The notes beneath the pieces are model-generated. The model did no database searches. It saw only the letters and a program-made list of their open reading frames with translations, and was not told the origin of the DNA. The position numbers and the translations under genes were made by a program. DNA of 64,000 nt from a virus: IMG/VR virus record IMGVR_UViG_3300037258_000931, positions 64,001 through 128,000 of that record; one strand, 5' to 3'. This document shows, piece by piece, positions 34,320-41,983 of the stretch. Position 1 is the first letter of the stretch, and each line of letters begins with the position of its first letter.

Positions 34320-37300
34320 GTGGCCAATCCTCAAAACTATCAGCGCAGCGCGAACGGCATTCGCTTTGAGCCGGGGGGCATGGACACAGTTCATCCTCTC
34401 GATGCGTTGCCGCCGGCTAAATACGGTTACCTGCAGAATGTTCGGGCTTATCGGCAATTGCAGATCGCGGCGCGGTCCACGGAGAGCGCGGCGCTGGTAA
34501 GCGCGCTGCCGGGCGTGGTGCATTCTCTGCGGTTGTTGAACGATACCACTCCGGGCGGACCGGCCGCGGGTTACGTCCGAGTGATCGGCGCCGCCGGAGC
34601 GCTGTACGTGAATTCGATGGAGGTGGGGACGGGCTACAGCGCCAATCCGGTGTCGCTGTGCCCTTTTCGGCCGAATGCTTCTGTAAAGCCCTATATGTAT
34701 ACCGGCGATTCGTCGGAGAGTGTGACCATCGACACCGAGTATGTGATCGACGGGACCCCAACCACGTTTGACTGCACGGGCATGACCAAGGTGCGCTCCG
34801 ACGGGGTGATCTTCAAAACGGGGGTGGCCGAGCCGCAGATCGCGCCCATGGTTTCGACTGCGGACTACACCACGATGGGCACCGACCTGTTGCCGGCCAC
34901 GGCCGTTCCATGGACCAATGTGGGCGGAGTGAACCCGGAGTACAACTACGGCCAGACAAATGGCGCAGACGGGACGGCACCGATCGTGATCACAGGCGGC
35001 GGCCCGACGCTGGTGTACGGGTCGACGATCACGCTGACCGTTACGGGCTCTGCCACGGTGAACGGAACAACGCATGGGCCCGGCGATTCGGGACCTAGTT
35101 CGAGCACCTATCCTGGCGCTTTTATCGTGAGCCCGACGATTGTGGTGGGCGCTTTCACCGATATCAGCGGCAACGTGGTACCGCCGACGACGGGCGAGAC
35201 GCTGGTGTTTCCGATTGGGGCCAGCGCCACGCTGACGGTGCCCGCCAATGCGGCTCAACTGCAGGTGGGCATCGATTCCTCGGCCAACACTTTTTCGGCC
35301 AACAGCGGCAGTTTCAGCATCGACTGGTCGGTAACGGTGAGCGCCGTAGCCACGGTGATTTCGACCTTAGGCAATGTGACGGCTTATGTGTGGGGAACGC
35401 CGCCGCCTACCGGGGGAGGTTCGCCGCATACAGGCCCCGTGGCGTCTTACATCTGGAAGAATCCGAACGACGTGGGCACGGGCATTCCTCGCTCGATTAC
35501 CGACCCGGTCCCGGATGGATCGCCCACTAATAACTCGTGGGTACTCGATTCATCGCCGGAGAATGGCACGGTTCCGGTGAACTGGAACGTACTCAATGCG
35601 GATGGGTCGATCGCGAGCACCATTCCCCTTTTCGATCCGCAGCTTGAGTCGGAGGGATACCAGGACTTTAACTGCTGCATCGTCGGCAATCTGTTTGTGC
35701 CGGCGGCAGGCAGCTATTCGTTCACCGTCCAGTACAAAGACCAGATCATGGTGGGCTTTGGCGGCGGAGCGACGGTGGTGTATTCCTCCGGAGCCACGGG
35801 CATGACTACGGGCAGCAACGGGCAAACGCTCACCGTGGTCAACGCGCTGCCGCTGGGCTTTGTTAGCGTTGCGGATGGGGGGGGAGGCTCGAAGTCTACC
35901 ACTTTCAGCGTTACGTTCCCTGGGACCGGAGTCTACGCGCTCGAAATCGACTGGGATTACTGGGACAAGAGCGGCCGGTCGCTGATTCTGACCACGCCTT
36001 CTTCGTCACCGAACTCACCGACGATTCCGCCGCTGCCGGTGGGGGTGAGGACCGGGGTGCAGTACCGGTACGTCTATCGCAGCTCGGTGACCGGAGCGCT
36101 CTCCAACCCTTCGCCCGAATCGCCGCTGCAGCAGACGCCGGTGCTGGCCAACGAGGTGACCTCGGTTTATTCCACCGATCCGCAGGTGGACAAGGTGGAT
36201 TATTACCGGCTGGACGAGGCGCTTACCAACTTTACCTACGTGGCCACCGGGCCAAATGACGGCCTGGGGGGCACCGTGGACGGGGTGACCTACAACACGC
36301 CGATCGAAGACGAGCTTTCAGACACGGCGGCGGCGGCGAACCCGCTGCTGGAGTTCGATAACTTCGAACCTTTCCCTGCAGTAGATCTGCCGCGCAAAGG
36401 AGTGATCGACATCACCGGCGGGGTGGCCACCTGGATCTCCGGAGATCAGTTCGACGTTCGCTGGCTGCCTGGAACGGACGTTTTGGTGGGCTCACCGACC
36501 GCGTTGGCTTATACGACCACGGCGCGGCCGACCTCGACAACGACGCTGTCGCTCGAAGATGTGCCGGACGGCACCAATGTGGCGTATGAGATTCCCGAGC
36601 CGCTGCTGGCCGCGCAGCCGTTGCCTTACCTATGGGGTCCGACGGACAACACGGCGTATATGTTCGGGGTGGGCGATCCACTGAACCCAGGAACGCTTTA
36701 TTTCACCAAGGGCAACAATCCCGACGCGGCTCCGGATACCAACCAGATCGCGGTGACCAGCCCGGCCGAACCGCTGATCAACGGATGCATCACGTCGGGA
36801 CTGGGCATGGTGTTTTCAGCCGAGCGGCGGTGGCTGATCTATCCGACTTTTACCACCGCCCTGGCCACAGTGAGCGGCGTGGCCGGCAGCCCGTTCAACC
36901 TGGTGCTGGGATCTTCCGAGCGTGGTTTGTTTATTGCCACCTGCATTACGACGGATGGTGGCAGTGTGGCATTTTTCCGGGCCAAGGACGGCATTTACGC
37001 TTGTAATTTCGGAGGCACGGACCAGTTTCTCTGCGCCGATATCTACAACCTGTTCCCGCGAGAAGGCATTACGCCGCAGCCGGTGACGGTGGCTGGCAAC
37101 ACGATCTGGCCGCCGGACGACCAGCGTCCGAATGCGCAGAAGCTGGCTTACGCGACCGGCTATCTGTATTACGACTATGAAGATCTATACGGAGTTCCAC
37201 GCACCCTGGTGTATGACACCATCGCCAAGGGATGGTCAGTGGATGTGGGCGAGTATCCGTTTACAGCCCATGCTCTTGAGGAAGGGCCGGAGACCAACAC

Positions 37301-38333
37301 GGTGATGGTAGGCTGCGCGGACTCCAGCGTGCGGACGTTGGGACTGGCGAACTACGAAACCGGCAACGCGGTGGTGGTGCCGGGGGCGCAGAATGCCGGC
37401 GACGCCCGCGCCTTCAAGCGCATTGGCGACGTGTTTATCAAAGCGATCGTTACCGACTCCGGTGCGGTAAACGTAAATCTCTATTCAAATCGCTACGCGA
37501 CGGCGTTGACCGGATTTTCGCCTACGTCATTGACGGGAACCGGTGGGCTGCTCCCCTACGTGGTGGACTTTACGGACGGCTATGGCTACGACTTGATCGA
37601 CATTGGAGTGTCGCTGACCTGGCCGCTTTCAGCGGGCAACATTCTCGATCTGTGGCAGCCGGACTGGATCAATCTGCCGGAGTCCACGCAGGACCGGCCG
37701 ACGGACTGGGACGACGGAGGAACGACTGGCAACAAGTTTGTGCAGGGAATGATTCTGGAAGCTGACACGTTCAACGTGCCGAAGCTGGTGCAGGTGCAAC
37801 GGGCGGACGATTTAAGTATCCTGACGCCGAACGAGGCGCCGATTACTTACAACAAGCAGAGTATCAAGCCGCTGACGTTTACGCCGCCCTTTGTGGCGCA
37901 CTCGTTCCGGGTGGTAAGCACGGACGGAGTGCCGTGGCGGATGTGGGGGGTGAAGTGGATTTACCAACCCTTTCCGGAGTCGACGGTGGAGTGGCAGACG
38001 GAATTTACCTCGCACGGGATGCCCGGGTGGCAGCACTTGCGGGAGATGAACATCGCCTATCTTTCGACCACGGCGCTGACGTTGACGCTGAACTTCGACC
38101 AGTGGCCGACGATCACGCTGACCATCCCGAGTTCGAACGGGGCGCAGTTCAAATACAAGACGCCGATCCCGGCCAACAAGTGGAAGCTGATCTCGTATGG
38201 GATCACTTCGACGGCGCCGTTTTATCTGTTCAAGGACCAGTGTGAAGCGAAGGTAAAGCCGTGGGGATCGAGCGGGCCGTATTCGATCATCACGCCGTTT
38301 GGCGGACCGGAACAACTGGGAGCGGTGGTTTAG
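34320..38333 (+). CDS. very large beta-rich virion protein, nozzle-like with PA14-like domain, 1337 aa
   Basis: GTG 34320 is chosen. The ATG at 34269 inside leader element 6 would add 17 residues. The N-terminal region (IRFEPGGMDTVHPLDALPPA) resembles beta-propeller tail nozzle proteins. Residues about 445-485 (GNLFVPAAGSYSFTVQYKDQ) look like a PA14 carbohydrate-binding domain. Further repeats with WGP and YGVPRTLVYDTIAKGWSVD strands suggest propeller blades. It is probably the tail-tip assembly beneath the connectors. Confidence 0.65.
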   Translation: MANPQNYQRSANGIRFEPGGMDTVHPLDALPPAKYGYLQNVRAYRQLQIAARSTESAALVSALPGVVHSLRLLNDTTPGGPAAGYVRVIGAAGALYVNSMEVGTGYSANPVSLCPFRPNASVKPYMYTGDSSESVTIDTEYVIDGTPTTFDCTGMTKVRSDGVIFKTGVAEPQIAPMVSTADYTTMGTDLLPATAVPWTNVGGVNPEYNYGQTNGADGTAPIVITGGGPTLVYGSTITLTVTGSATVNGTTHGPGDSGPSSSTYPGAFIVSPTIVVGAFTDISGNVVPPTTGETLVFPIGASATLTVPANAAQLQVGIDSSANTFSANSGSFSIDWSVTVSAVATVISTLGNVTAYVWGTPPPTGGGSPHTGPVASYIWKNPNDVGTGIPRSITDPVPDGSPTNNSWVLDSSPENGTVPVNWNVLNADGSIASTIPLFDPQLESEGYQDFNCCIVGNLFVPAAGSYSFTVQYKDQIMVGFGGGATVVYSSGATGMTTGSNGQTLTVVNALPLGFVSVADGGGGSKSTTFSVTFPGTGVYALEIDWDYWDKSGRSLILTTPSSSPNSPTIPPLPVGVRTGVQYRYVYRSSVTGALSNPSPESPLQQTPVLANEVTSVYSTDPQVDKVDYYRLDEALTNFTYVATGPNDGLGGTVDGVTYNTPIEDELSDTAAAANPLLEFDNFEPFPAVDLPRKGVIDITGGVATWISGDQFDVRWLPGTDVLVGSPTALAYTTTARPTSTTTLSLEDVPDGTNVAYEIPEPLLAAQPLPYLWGPTDNTAYMFGVGDPLNPGTLYFTKGNNPDAAPDTNQIAVTSPAEPLINGCITSGLGMVFSAERRWLIYPTFTTALATVSGVAGSPFNLVLGSSERGLFIATCITTDGGSVAFFRAKDGIYACNFGGTDQFLCADIYNLFPREGITPQPVTVAGNTIWPPDDQRPNAQKLAYATGYLYYDYEDLYGVPRTLVYDTIAKGWSVDVGEYPFTAHALEEGPETNTVMVGCADSSVRTLGLANYETGNAVVVPGAQNAGDARAFKRIGDVFIKAIVTDSGAVNVNLYSNRYATALTGFSPTSLTGTGGLLPYVVDFTDGYGYDLIDIGVSLTWPLSAGNILDLWQPDWINLPESTQDRPTDWDDGGTTGNKFVQGMILEADTFNVPKLVQVQRADDLSILTPNEAPITYNKQSIKPLTFTPPFVAHSFRVVSTDGVPWRMWGVKWIYQPFPESTVEWQTEFTSHGMPGWQHLREMNIAYLSTTALTLTLNFDQWPTITLTIPSSNGAQFKYKTPIPANKWKLISYGITSTAPFYLFKDQCEAKVKPWGSSGPYSIITPFGGPEQLGAVV

Positions 38334-38349
38334 GTGCGGTTGGCAGAGA

Positions 38350-38512
38350 CCAGGGATCAGTTGTCAGGGATCAGGGATCAGTTAGAAGCAAGAACAAAAG
38401 CAAGAGCAACCGCGGGTCCTTCGGCTCCGGTCGCTTTGCTCCCTTCGCTCAGGATGACAGGCTTTTGCTTTTCTCTGACCCCTGATCTCTGATCCCTGAC
38501 CCCTGATCCCCG
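38350..38512. repeat. composite repeat, family B copy 1
   Basis: Left arm of TCAGGGA-type heptamers, AAGCAAGAACAAAAGC run, core 38427-38459 (TCGCTTTGCTCCCTTCGCTC and following GGATGACA), right arm of inverted CCCTGAT-type heptamers. The two arms can pair into a long hairpin. It fills the gap before the fibre gene at 38531. Confidence 0.65.
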
Positions 38513-38530
38513 CTTGTGAAAGGTTGGGCT

Positions 38531-39658
38531 ATGAGCACCAACGGCGGTACGCCTGCGCAGAAGTATTTCCCGCAGATCGATAAGAACGTGCAGGCGGAGG
38601 TGACGGTCCACCTGCAGCGGCTGTACACGGCCATCAACGACCACGATCAGGCGATTGTGACGTTGAACAACAAGGTGACCGGCGGCGCAAGTTCGACCGC
38701 AGGCTCGACGACCAACATCACTTCGACCACCACGGAGTTTGTGACGACCGGGGGGGTGACGTCGTTCAATGCGCTGACCGGGGCGATCGTTTACTTCCCT
38801 TTTTTAGGCACGGTCAACAATCAATCGGGAGTGGTTTCTTACACCACTCAAACCGGCGACAACGGCGCTCTGGTCGTGCTGGATGACGCTTCAGCCATTG
38901 CGGTGACCTTGAATTTTGCGGTGATGACGCCGTGGTTTACGACGATCTCGAACCAGGGATCGGGCACGGCGACGATTACGCCGAGCCAGGGGTTGATCAA
39001 CGGCGGAGCTTCGATTTCGATCGCCGGCGGCCTGTATGTGACGATCTTCTTCGATGGCGCCAACTGGTGGGCGGACAGCGAGACGGGGGGCGGCGGGGGC
39101 GGAACGATTACCGCAGTCGTGGCGGGAACGGGGCTGAATGGAGGCGGCTCCAGCGGCTCAGTGACCTTGAATCTTGACGTGCCGGTAGCGGTGGCGGACG
39201 GCGGGACGGGGACGACTACGCCGAGCCTGGTGGCGGGAACCAACGTGACGATTACCGGAACGTGGCCAGACCAGACCATCAATGCTTCGGGCGCCAGCGG
39301 ATTGCCGGTGAACGATCCGACATTTACGGGGACCATGACCGGACCGCATTATGCTTCGAATGGATCTGCGCCCACCGTGACTGTAGGACCAGCCGCAGGA
39401 ACTGGTGCGACTGCCACCGTTGCCGGGACAGACACAGCCGGCGTTATTTCTTTGGTTACCGGCGCGGGGCCGAGTACAGGTCTACTGCTCACCGTTGCCT
39501 ACACCAGCAGCTATCCGACTGGTTCCGTTGTCATTGTCAACGCGGCCAATCCGGCGGCTTTATGTTTCGCAGCCGGGACTGCCACCTCGTTTGGGGTTTC
39601 GGCAGGAGGAGTGGCCACCGGCTCTTATGAGATCGCTTATATTGTCTCTGGGATGTAG
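38531..39658 (+). CDS. tail-fibre-like protein, 375 aa
   Basis: GAAAGG lies 8 bases before ATG 38531. N-terminal helices (NVQAEVTVHLQRLYTAINDH) are typical of fibre trimerisation stems. A Gly/Thr-rich shaft follows with VADGGTGTTTPSLVAGTNVT, the same unit as in the 868-aa protein at 19764. It has no signal peptide, unlike that paralogue. Confidence 0.65.
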   Translation: MSTNGGTPAQKYFPQIDKNVQAEVTVHLQRLYTAINDHDQAIVTLNNKVTGGASSTAGSTTNITSTTTEFVTTGGVTSFNALTGAIVYFPFLGTVNNQSGVVSYTTQTGDNGALVVLDDASAIAVTLNFAVMTPWFTTISNQGSGTATITPSQGLINGGASISIAGGLYVTIFFDGANWWADSETGGGGGGTITAVVAGTGLNGGGSSGSVTLNLDVPVAVADGGTGTTTPSLVAGTNVTITGTWPDQTINASGASGLPVNDPTFTGTMTGPHYASNGSAPTVTVGPAAGTGATATVAGTDTAGVISLVTGAGPSTGLLLTVAYTSSYPTGSVVIVNAANPAALCFAAGTATSFGVSAGGVATGSYEIAYIVSGM

Positions 39659-39725
39659 GATGAGCATTGACTTTTACCGATTGTGCCCAGAGATAGGTAG
39701 GGCTATTCTGTAGGAGCAGTTCAAC

Positions 39726-39799
39726 GAGCAACGCGCCCCCTTGCCAAAGGAACAAGCAGCGGCTCAAGACCGGAAACGGTTTTGGGCCGTTTTCTTTTG
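39726..39799 (+). ncRNA. two-hairpin leader element, copy 7
   Basis: GAGCAACGCGCCCC, first stem CCTT/AAGG, AACAAGC, then AGCGGCTCAAGACC pairs over 14 bases with GGTTTTGGGCCGTT (wobbles included). The T-A pair of other copies is C-G here, a compensatory change. TTTTCTTTTGG follows. Confidence 0.75.
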
Positions 39800-39808
39800 G
39801 GGTGCGTT

Positions 39809-40390
39809 ATGGGTTTCTGGGGATCGTTGTTTGGCGGATCGAATCCGACGCTCAACTCGGATATCAATCAGTTTGGCCAGATCGGCGGCTTTGCGACCGG
39901 ACTGGGAGAGAAGAATCTTTCGCAGGCGTCGAACTTCTGGAGTTCGATTCTTTCAGGCGATCCGACCCAGACGGCGAAGAGCCTGGCGCCGCAGATCTCG
40001 ACGATTGAGCAGCAGGCGCAGCAGCAGCGCAACACCGGCGCGCAGTTTGGCAACCGGTCAGGAGGCACCAATGCTTCCAATCAGATGATTGGCGATCAGG
40101 CGACCGGTTCGATCAACAACATGATTTCGAGTCTGCTGGGATCGTCGGCGAGTAATCTGGGCAACTCCGGGGCTGGGCTGCTGAGCCAGGGCGCGAGTGC
40201 GTACGGGGCGCAGGAGCAGGCATCGCAGCAGCGGATGCAGAACTGGATGAATTCGATTTTAGGCAAAGGCATCACCGGCGCGGTGCAAGCGGGCGAGTCG
40301 GCCGGTCTGGGAGCTGCTGGCGGCGCATTGCCCGGAGGGCCAGGAGCCGCGGCCGGCGCACAAGCCGGACTTTCGTCTTTCTGGGGATAG
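39809..40390 (+). CDS. internal virion protein, 193 aa
   Basis: ATG 39809 follows TTTTGGGGTGCGTT. Gln/Ser/Gly/Ala-rich with amphipathic helices (IEQQAQQQRNTGAQFGNRSG, then QNWMNSILGKGITGAVQAGE). This pattern, upstream of two large helical proteins, fits the first of three podovirus internal (ejection) proteins. The final GGPGAAAGAQAGLSSFWG is low complexity. Confidence 0.6.
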   Translation: MGFWGSLFGGSNPTLNSDINQFGQIGGFATGLGEKNLSQASNFWSSILSGDPTQTAKSLAPQISTIEQQAQQQRNTGAQFGNRSGGTNASNQMIGDQATGSINNMISSLLGSSASNLGNSGAGLLSQGASAYGAQEQASQQRMQNWMNSILGKGITGAVQAGESAGLGAAGGALPGGPGAAAGAQAGLSSFWG

Positions 40391-40399
40391 GGATAGCAC

Positions 40400-41983
40400 A
40401 TGGGAGCTTACGCACAGGCACTGGCGCACAAGCAGGCGCTCTCCGACGACGAGCTACGGGGCAAAGCCACGCAGTACGCCGATCAGCTTACCAGCCTGCA
40501 GCAGAAGTACGCGCTGGCGCCGGAGGGCAGCCAGAGCCGTGCGGACATTCAAAACCAGATGCAGACCGTTCTGCATGATACCCGGATGCTGTACCATCCG
40601 GACCAAAATCCGGGAGCGATCGCTAAGTTCGGGCACATTCTGACCGATGCGCTGCATATCACCAACCCGCAGCAGCGGATTCAGGCCGAAGCGGCCAAGC
40701 GGGCAACGGCGATGGCCGGAGATGAACGGCAGGCGCAGGAGTATGCAGCGGCGGCGCCGGTTTCGCCCCAGGAGATCGCGCAGCAGCAGACCCAGAGCGA
40801 GATCGCGCAGAAAGAAGCAGCCGCGAACTGGGCGTTGGACTGGGCGAAGCGGAATAACATCGCAGGCGAGGCACTGGACGAGCTGAAGCAGCACCTGGCC
40901 GGCGTTCCGATCGCGACGCAGAACTGGGTTCCGACGACCGGCAAATTTGCCAACGGCCAGCAAGTGACATTGCTGCGCAACAGCCGGGACGGCCGCACGA
41001 CGTACATGGACGGGCGGCCCGTGGAGCCGAACCTGCTGAGCGGTTTTGTGGCGGTGTCTGCGACCAAGCCCAGCACCTCAAAGTTCGGCATGAATGTGGC
41101 CAGCTATAAATACATGCACGGCATTCCGGAGACGCAGCCATTGACCCTGCAAGAGACGGCGTTTGTAGAGCAGCAGAGCGCGATCAACAGCGCGGCGCCA
41201 TCGTCGACTATTACCAACACGATGAAGCAGGATTTCCGGGGATTCTGGGTGCCCATCCAGGAGACCAACCGGCGGGTGCCGGGAATCGGCGTGATCCTGC
41301 ATGATCCGCTGGGAGAAAGCGGCGCAAGCGGTCCGGCCGAGGGGGCAGGAAGCGCGTCTCCGCGGGGCGCCGCCGGTGAGGCTAAGCCCGCGGTGCCGAA
41401 GACGCCGGCGGAGGCCAGAAAGGCTGCCAGGGAAAAAACCGGTGGAACGCAGCGGGCCGGAAATGAACGGGCTGGGAATGAACGGGCTGGAGGCGGTCCA
41501 AACGTGCGGGTGGGCGGCGAGCTGTTCGCTGCGCCCAGCAAGGAATATAACGACACCAGGGCCGCCTACGACGCGGCGCAGGACCGGGTAGAAACGATGG
41601 ACAAGAACCTGAAGGACGCTCTCAACGGCGACCAGCAGGCGATGCTTTCGCTCGTAGCCAACCACATCGGGATGACGCTGGGAGCGCAGAAGGGCGCGCG
41701 CATCAACCAGGCGGTGTGGAACGAAGCGGTGGAGAGCGCGCCTTGGTTGGAGCGCGCCAAAGCCCGCTTTAGTCCCACCACCGGATATCTCTCAGGCGTG
41801 ACTCTGACGCCGGACCAGATGAAGCAGATGGACCATCTGGCCCACGAAAAGGCGGACGTCTTGAAGCATGATCTGGACCGACTGCAGCAGCAGTTCAGTT
41901 CTCCGCAGGGAGCTGGTGAAGCGGGCGGCGCGGCGGATCAATCGCTGGCGGATCGGTTGAGTCAAGCGCTGGAGGGCAAGTAA
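40400..41983 (+). CDS. internal virion protein, 527 aa
   Basis: GGGAT precedes ATG 40400. The N-terminal coiled coil (YADQLTSLQQKYALAPEGSQ) is followed by a central alpha/beta part and then a disordered Pro/Ala/Gly region (about 300-360). That region has a short direct repeat (RAGNERAGNERAGGG) and precedes a C-terminal helix bundle. It is probably the second ejection protein. Its stop overlaps the next start (TAATG). Confidence 0.6.
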   Translation: MGAYAQALAHKQALSDDELRGKATQYADQLTSLQQKYALAPEGSQSRADIQNQMQTVLHDTRMLYHPDQNPGAIAKFGHILTDALHITNPQQRIQAEAAKRATAMAGDERQAQEYAAAAPVSPQEIAQQQTQSEIAQKEAAANWALDWAKRNNIAGEALDELKQHLAGVPIATQNWVPTTGKFANGQQVTLLRNSRDGRTTYMDGRPVEPNLLSGFVAVSATKPSTSKFGMNVASYKYMHGIPETQPLTLQETAFVEQQSAINSAAPSSTITNTMKQDFRGFWVPIQETNRRVPGIGVILHDPLGESGASGPAEGAGSASPRGAAGEAKPAVPKTPAEARKAAREKTGGTQRAGNERAGNERAGGGPNVRVGGELFAAPSKEYNDTRAAYDAAQDRVETMDKNLKDALNGDQQAMLSLVANHIGMTLGAQKGARINQAVWNEAVESAPWLERAKARFSPTTGYLSGVTLTPDQMKQMDHLAHEKADVLKHDLDRLQQQFSSPQGAGEAGGAADQSLADRLSQALEGK

